From the NCBI GenBank assembly GCA_020025735.1, contig JAHHRP010000085.1, positions 1 to 8,203 on the forward strand: a stretch of 8,203 bases of DNA, given 5' to 3'. Positions 6,562-8,203 of this stretch are shown here, piece after piece (position 1 is the first letter of the stretch; every line of letters begins with the position of its first letter). Under the pieces are notes generated by a model. That model was not told the DNA's origin. It saw only the letters and a list, made by a program, of their open reading frames with translations, and ran no database searches. Both the position numbers and the translations under genes were made by a program. The stretch is from Evtepia sp. GTDB taxonomy: Bacteria; Bacillota; Clostridia; Oscillospirales; Oscillospiraceae.

Positions 6562-7283
6562 CGAGCGCCCCCTTTCAGCACGATCGTCTGAATGGCCTGA
6601 AGCTCCTGGATCCCCTTGGCACACAGATCCACCAACTTCCGCTGCTCCTGAAGGGTGAATGCCCGGCCCTCACCAGTTCCCTGGATCTCCACAAGCTCTC
6701 CCTCCTGGGTCATCACACAGTTAAGGTCCACCATCGCCTTCGCATCTTCCTCATAGCACAGATCCAACAGGGGAACATCATTCACGATTCCCGCTGAGAC
6801 AGCTGCCACAGCAGTGGTCAGAGGATTCTTTTTCAGCACACCATCGTCCATCAGCTTCCGGCAGGCCAAGGCCAGCGCCACATATCCTCCCGTCACTGAG
6901 GCAGTGCGGGTCCCACCATCCCCTTGAAGCACATCACAGTCGATGGTAATGGTCCGCTCTCCCAGCTTTTTCATATCAACGGCTGCTCGGAGGGCACGGC
7001 CCACCAACCGCTGGATCTCTGCTGACCGGGGGGAGAGTTTTAGTTTGGACACATCGCGGCGGCTGCGCTCCCGGTTGGCTCGGGGCAGCATGGAATACTC
7101 TGCCGTCACCCATCCCTCCCCATAAGGGACATGAGGCGGGGTGCGTTCTTCCACACTGGCTGTGCAAAGCACATGGGTGTCACCGCAGCGGATCAGGCAG
7201 CTGCCCTCAGCAAATTTGTTTACATGGGGAAGGATCTCTACTGGACGCAGCTGATCCTCCCCTCTTCCGTCTATTCGCACCAT
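6558..7283 (-). CDS. rph: Ribonuclease PH (phosphorolytic 3' exoribonuclease)
   Basis: A 241-residue, full-length RNase PH. The family removes nucleotides from the 3' ends of tRNA precursors and structured RNAs, using phosphate and releasing nucleoside diphosphates; it works as a hexameric ring in the cytoplasm. Visible family features are RxDGR near the N-terminus (3-7), GWVTAEYSMLPRA (57-69), EIQRLVGRALRA (89-100) and DGGTRTAS (122-129). R86, T125 and R126 fall at the positions described for the phosphate-binding site. D180 and D186 in the YEEDAKAMVDLN stretch match the metal-binding acidic pair. The usual SGRT before EIQR reads SPRS here, which keeps the arginine. The start has a good site, AAAGGAG, 8 bases upstream of ATG. 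The stop TGA overlaps the ATG of the next gene as ATGA, suggesting translational coupling. No sign of inactivation, unlike the frameshifted rph of E. coli K-12. Confidence 0.97.
   Translation of the reverse strand: MVRIDGRGEDQLRPVEILPHVNKFAEGSCLIRCGDTHVLCTASVEERTPPHVPYGEGWVTAEYSMLPRANRERSRRDVSKLKLSPRSAEIQRLVGRALRAAVDMKKLGERTITIDCDVLQGDGGTRTASVTGGYVALALACRKLMDDGVLKKNPLTTAVAAVSAGIVNDVPLLDLCYEEDAKAMVDLNCVMTQEGELVEIQGTGEGRAFTLQEQRKLVDLCAKGIQELQAIQTIVLKGGAR
6568..6575 (-). promoter_or_regulatory. Ribosome binding site that fixes the start of the NTP pyrophosphatase gene
   Basis: The minus strand reads AAAGGGGG, 6 bases before the ATG at 6561, inside the last codons of rph. It supports the short start over the in-frame ATG at 6624, whose extra residues do not resemble the family. 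Confidence 0.7.
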
Positions 7284-7333
7284 GTTGTCTGCTCCTTTCT
7301 ATCGGCCAGTCTTATCCGACCGGGATGATCTCT

Positions 7334-8200
7334 TTACACCAGGGCTTCAGCAAAGGCTGCTGGGTCAAAGGGCTGCAAGTCATCAATCCCTTCACCCAGA
7401 CCTACATACTTCACTGGCACACCCATCTCTTTCGCGATGGCCAGCACCACACCGCCCTTGGCCGTCCCGTCCAGTTTGGTCAAAATAATGCCTGTAATCC
7501 CAGCGCTCTCCCCAAACTGCTTGGCCTGAATCAAACCATTCTGCCCTGTGGTAGCATCCAGAACCAGCAGGATTTCCTTTGTGCTGTCCTGCCCTTCCCG
7601 ATCCACCACCCGACGGATTTTGGCCAACTCATTCATCAGATTCTGCTTGTTGTGCAGACGTCCAGCAGTATCCACCAGGACCACATCCACCCGGCGGGCC
7701 CGAGCAGCATTCATGGCATCAAAGACCACCGCAGCAGGGTCAGATCCTTCCTCATGACGGACAATCTCCACTTGAGCCCGCTCAGCCCACACAGACAGCT
7801 GTTCAGCAGCCGCAGCCCGGAAGGTATCTCCCGCAGCCAACAAGACCCGGTTTCCCTCTGCTCGCAGACGGTAGGCAAGTTTGCCAATGGTTGTGGTCTT
7901 GCCCACCCCGTTGACCCCGATCATCATAATCACCGCAGGCTTCCCGGACAGGTCCAACGCCGTTTCTCCTACCGCCAGCATCTCTACCAGAATTTCCCGC
8001 AGACAGGCCTTTACTTCTTCCGGCTCCTTGATCTTCCGCTCCTTCACCCGATCCCGAAGGGTCTCCACTGCTTCCATCGTGGTCTCCATCCCCATATCTG
8101 AGAGGATGAGTGACTCCTCTAACTCTTCAAAAAAGTCCTCATCCACCGTGAACAAACCGGAAAAAATCGTGAGCTTCTTAATTTTATCAAACAATCCCAT
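7334..8200 (-). CDS. ftsY: Signal recognition particle receptor FtsY (SRP GTPase)
   Basis: This 288-residue protein is the SRP receptor. It docks the SRP (Ffh-4.5S/scRNA) ribosome complex at the membrane and delivers membrane and secreted proteins to SecYEG, using reciprocal GTP hydrolysis with Ffh. The N domain helices occupy about residues 1-85 (DEDFFEELEE near 20-29). The G domain follows, with P-loop GVNGVGKTT (95-103), DTFRAAA (125-131), DTAGR (177-181), TKLD (241-244) and GLGE (267-270), all intact. There is no long acidic A domain; the N-terminus is a short lipid-facing stretch (MGLFDKIKK), as in many Gram-positive FtsY proteins. The chosen ATG lies only 3 bases from the window edge, so its ribosome binding site and any upstream extension cannot be seen. 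The start resembles usual FtsY N-termini (MG-F-K-K), which supports it. The stop is TAA; 50 bases then separate it from rph. Family assignment is very secure. Confidence 0.97.
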   Translation of the reverse strand: MGLFDKIKKLTIFSGLFTVDEDFFEELEESLILSDMGMETTMEAVETLRDRVKERKIKEPEEVKACLREILVEMLAVGETALDLSGKPAVIMMIGVNGVGKTTTIGKLAYRLRAEGNRVLLAAGDTFRAAAAEQLSVWAERAQVEIVRHEEGSDPAAVVFDAMNAARARRVDVVLVDTAGRLHNKQNLMNELAKIRRVVDREGQDSTKEILLVLDATTGQNGLIQAKQFGESAGITGIILTKLDGTAKGGVVLAIAKEMGVPVKYVGLGEGIDDLQPFDPAAFAEALV

Positions 8201-8203
8201 AGG

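Noticed and set aside
6562..6624. N-terminal extension of the NTP pyrophosphatase from ATG at 6624
   Set aside because: The extra 21 residues lie inside rph, do not resemble the family, and the ATG at 6561 has a better ribosome binding site.
7301..7325. Possible hairpin in the ftsY-rph gap (CGGTC with GACTG, loop GGATAA)
   Set aside because: Only about six pairs including a wobble and no T run follows, so it is not a convincing terminator or regulatory element.
1..8203. Mobile element, CRISPR array, toxin-antitoxin, defence or secondary-metabolite system
   Set aside because: No transposase, integrase, repeats, or unfamiliar gene cluster was seen; all eight genes are standard core families and leave almost no unexplained space.

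Overview
The window is an almost fully coding stretch of bacterial chromosome. All eight recognisable genes lie on the minus strand and read from the right edge to the left: ftsY, rph, an ITPase/XTPase (rdgB type), yhbY, a fused nadD-yqeK, an LCP (LytR-CpsA-Psr) gene, rsfS and leuS. Junctions are tight: two 4-base ATGA overlaps, one 17-base overlap, and gaps of 24 to 50 bases. No promoter or terminator is visible inside the block, so it looks like one long housekeeping operon. Strong purine-rich ribosome binding sites, the yhbY/nadD/yqeK/LCP/rsfS/leuS order and moderately high G+C point to a Gram-positive Bacillota, most likely class Clostridia and plausibly Oscillospiraceae-like (Flavonifractor/Lawsonibacter type). 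That placement is inferred from gene content and protein style, not from any search.

Layout, in transcription order. 8200-7334: FtsY, the SRP receptor GTPase. 7283-6558: RNase PH, which trims tRNA 3' ends. 6561-5962: a house-cleaning nucleotide pyrophosphatase. 5978-5649: YhbY, a CRM-domain ribosome-assembly RNA-binding protein. 5624-4416: a single 402-residue polypeptide joining NadD (NAD synthesis) to YqeK (HD-domain Ap4A hydrolase). 4419-3004: an LCP membrane enzyme with a long charged cytoplasmic tail. 2970-2608: RsfS, the ribosome silencing factor. 2571-148: leucyl-tRNA synthetase. The common themes are translation and RNA maturation (rph, yhbY, rsfS, leuS), nucleotide and NAD homeostasis (rdgB, nadD-yqeK), and the membrane or envelope (ftsY, LCP).

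The left 147 bases hold no clear gene, but they contain the most interesting signal. On the minus strand there is a perfect-consensus vegetative promoter (TTGACA, 17 bases, TATAAT), followed by a short transcribed leader that can fold into two hairpins plus a competing alternative pairing. It runs off the left edge and probably drives the next operon, whose first gene is outside the window. I saw no mobile element, CRISPR array, tRNA, rRNA, defence system or clearly undescribed system. This is mostly ordinary core genome, with the NadD-YqeK fusion and the downstream leader as the points worth a second look.
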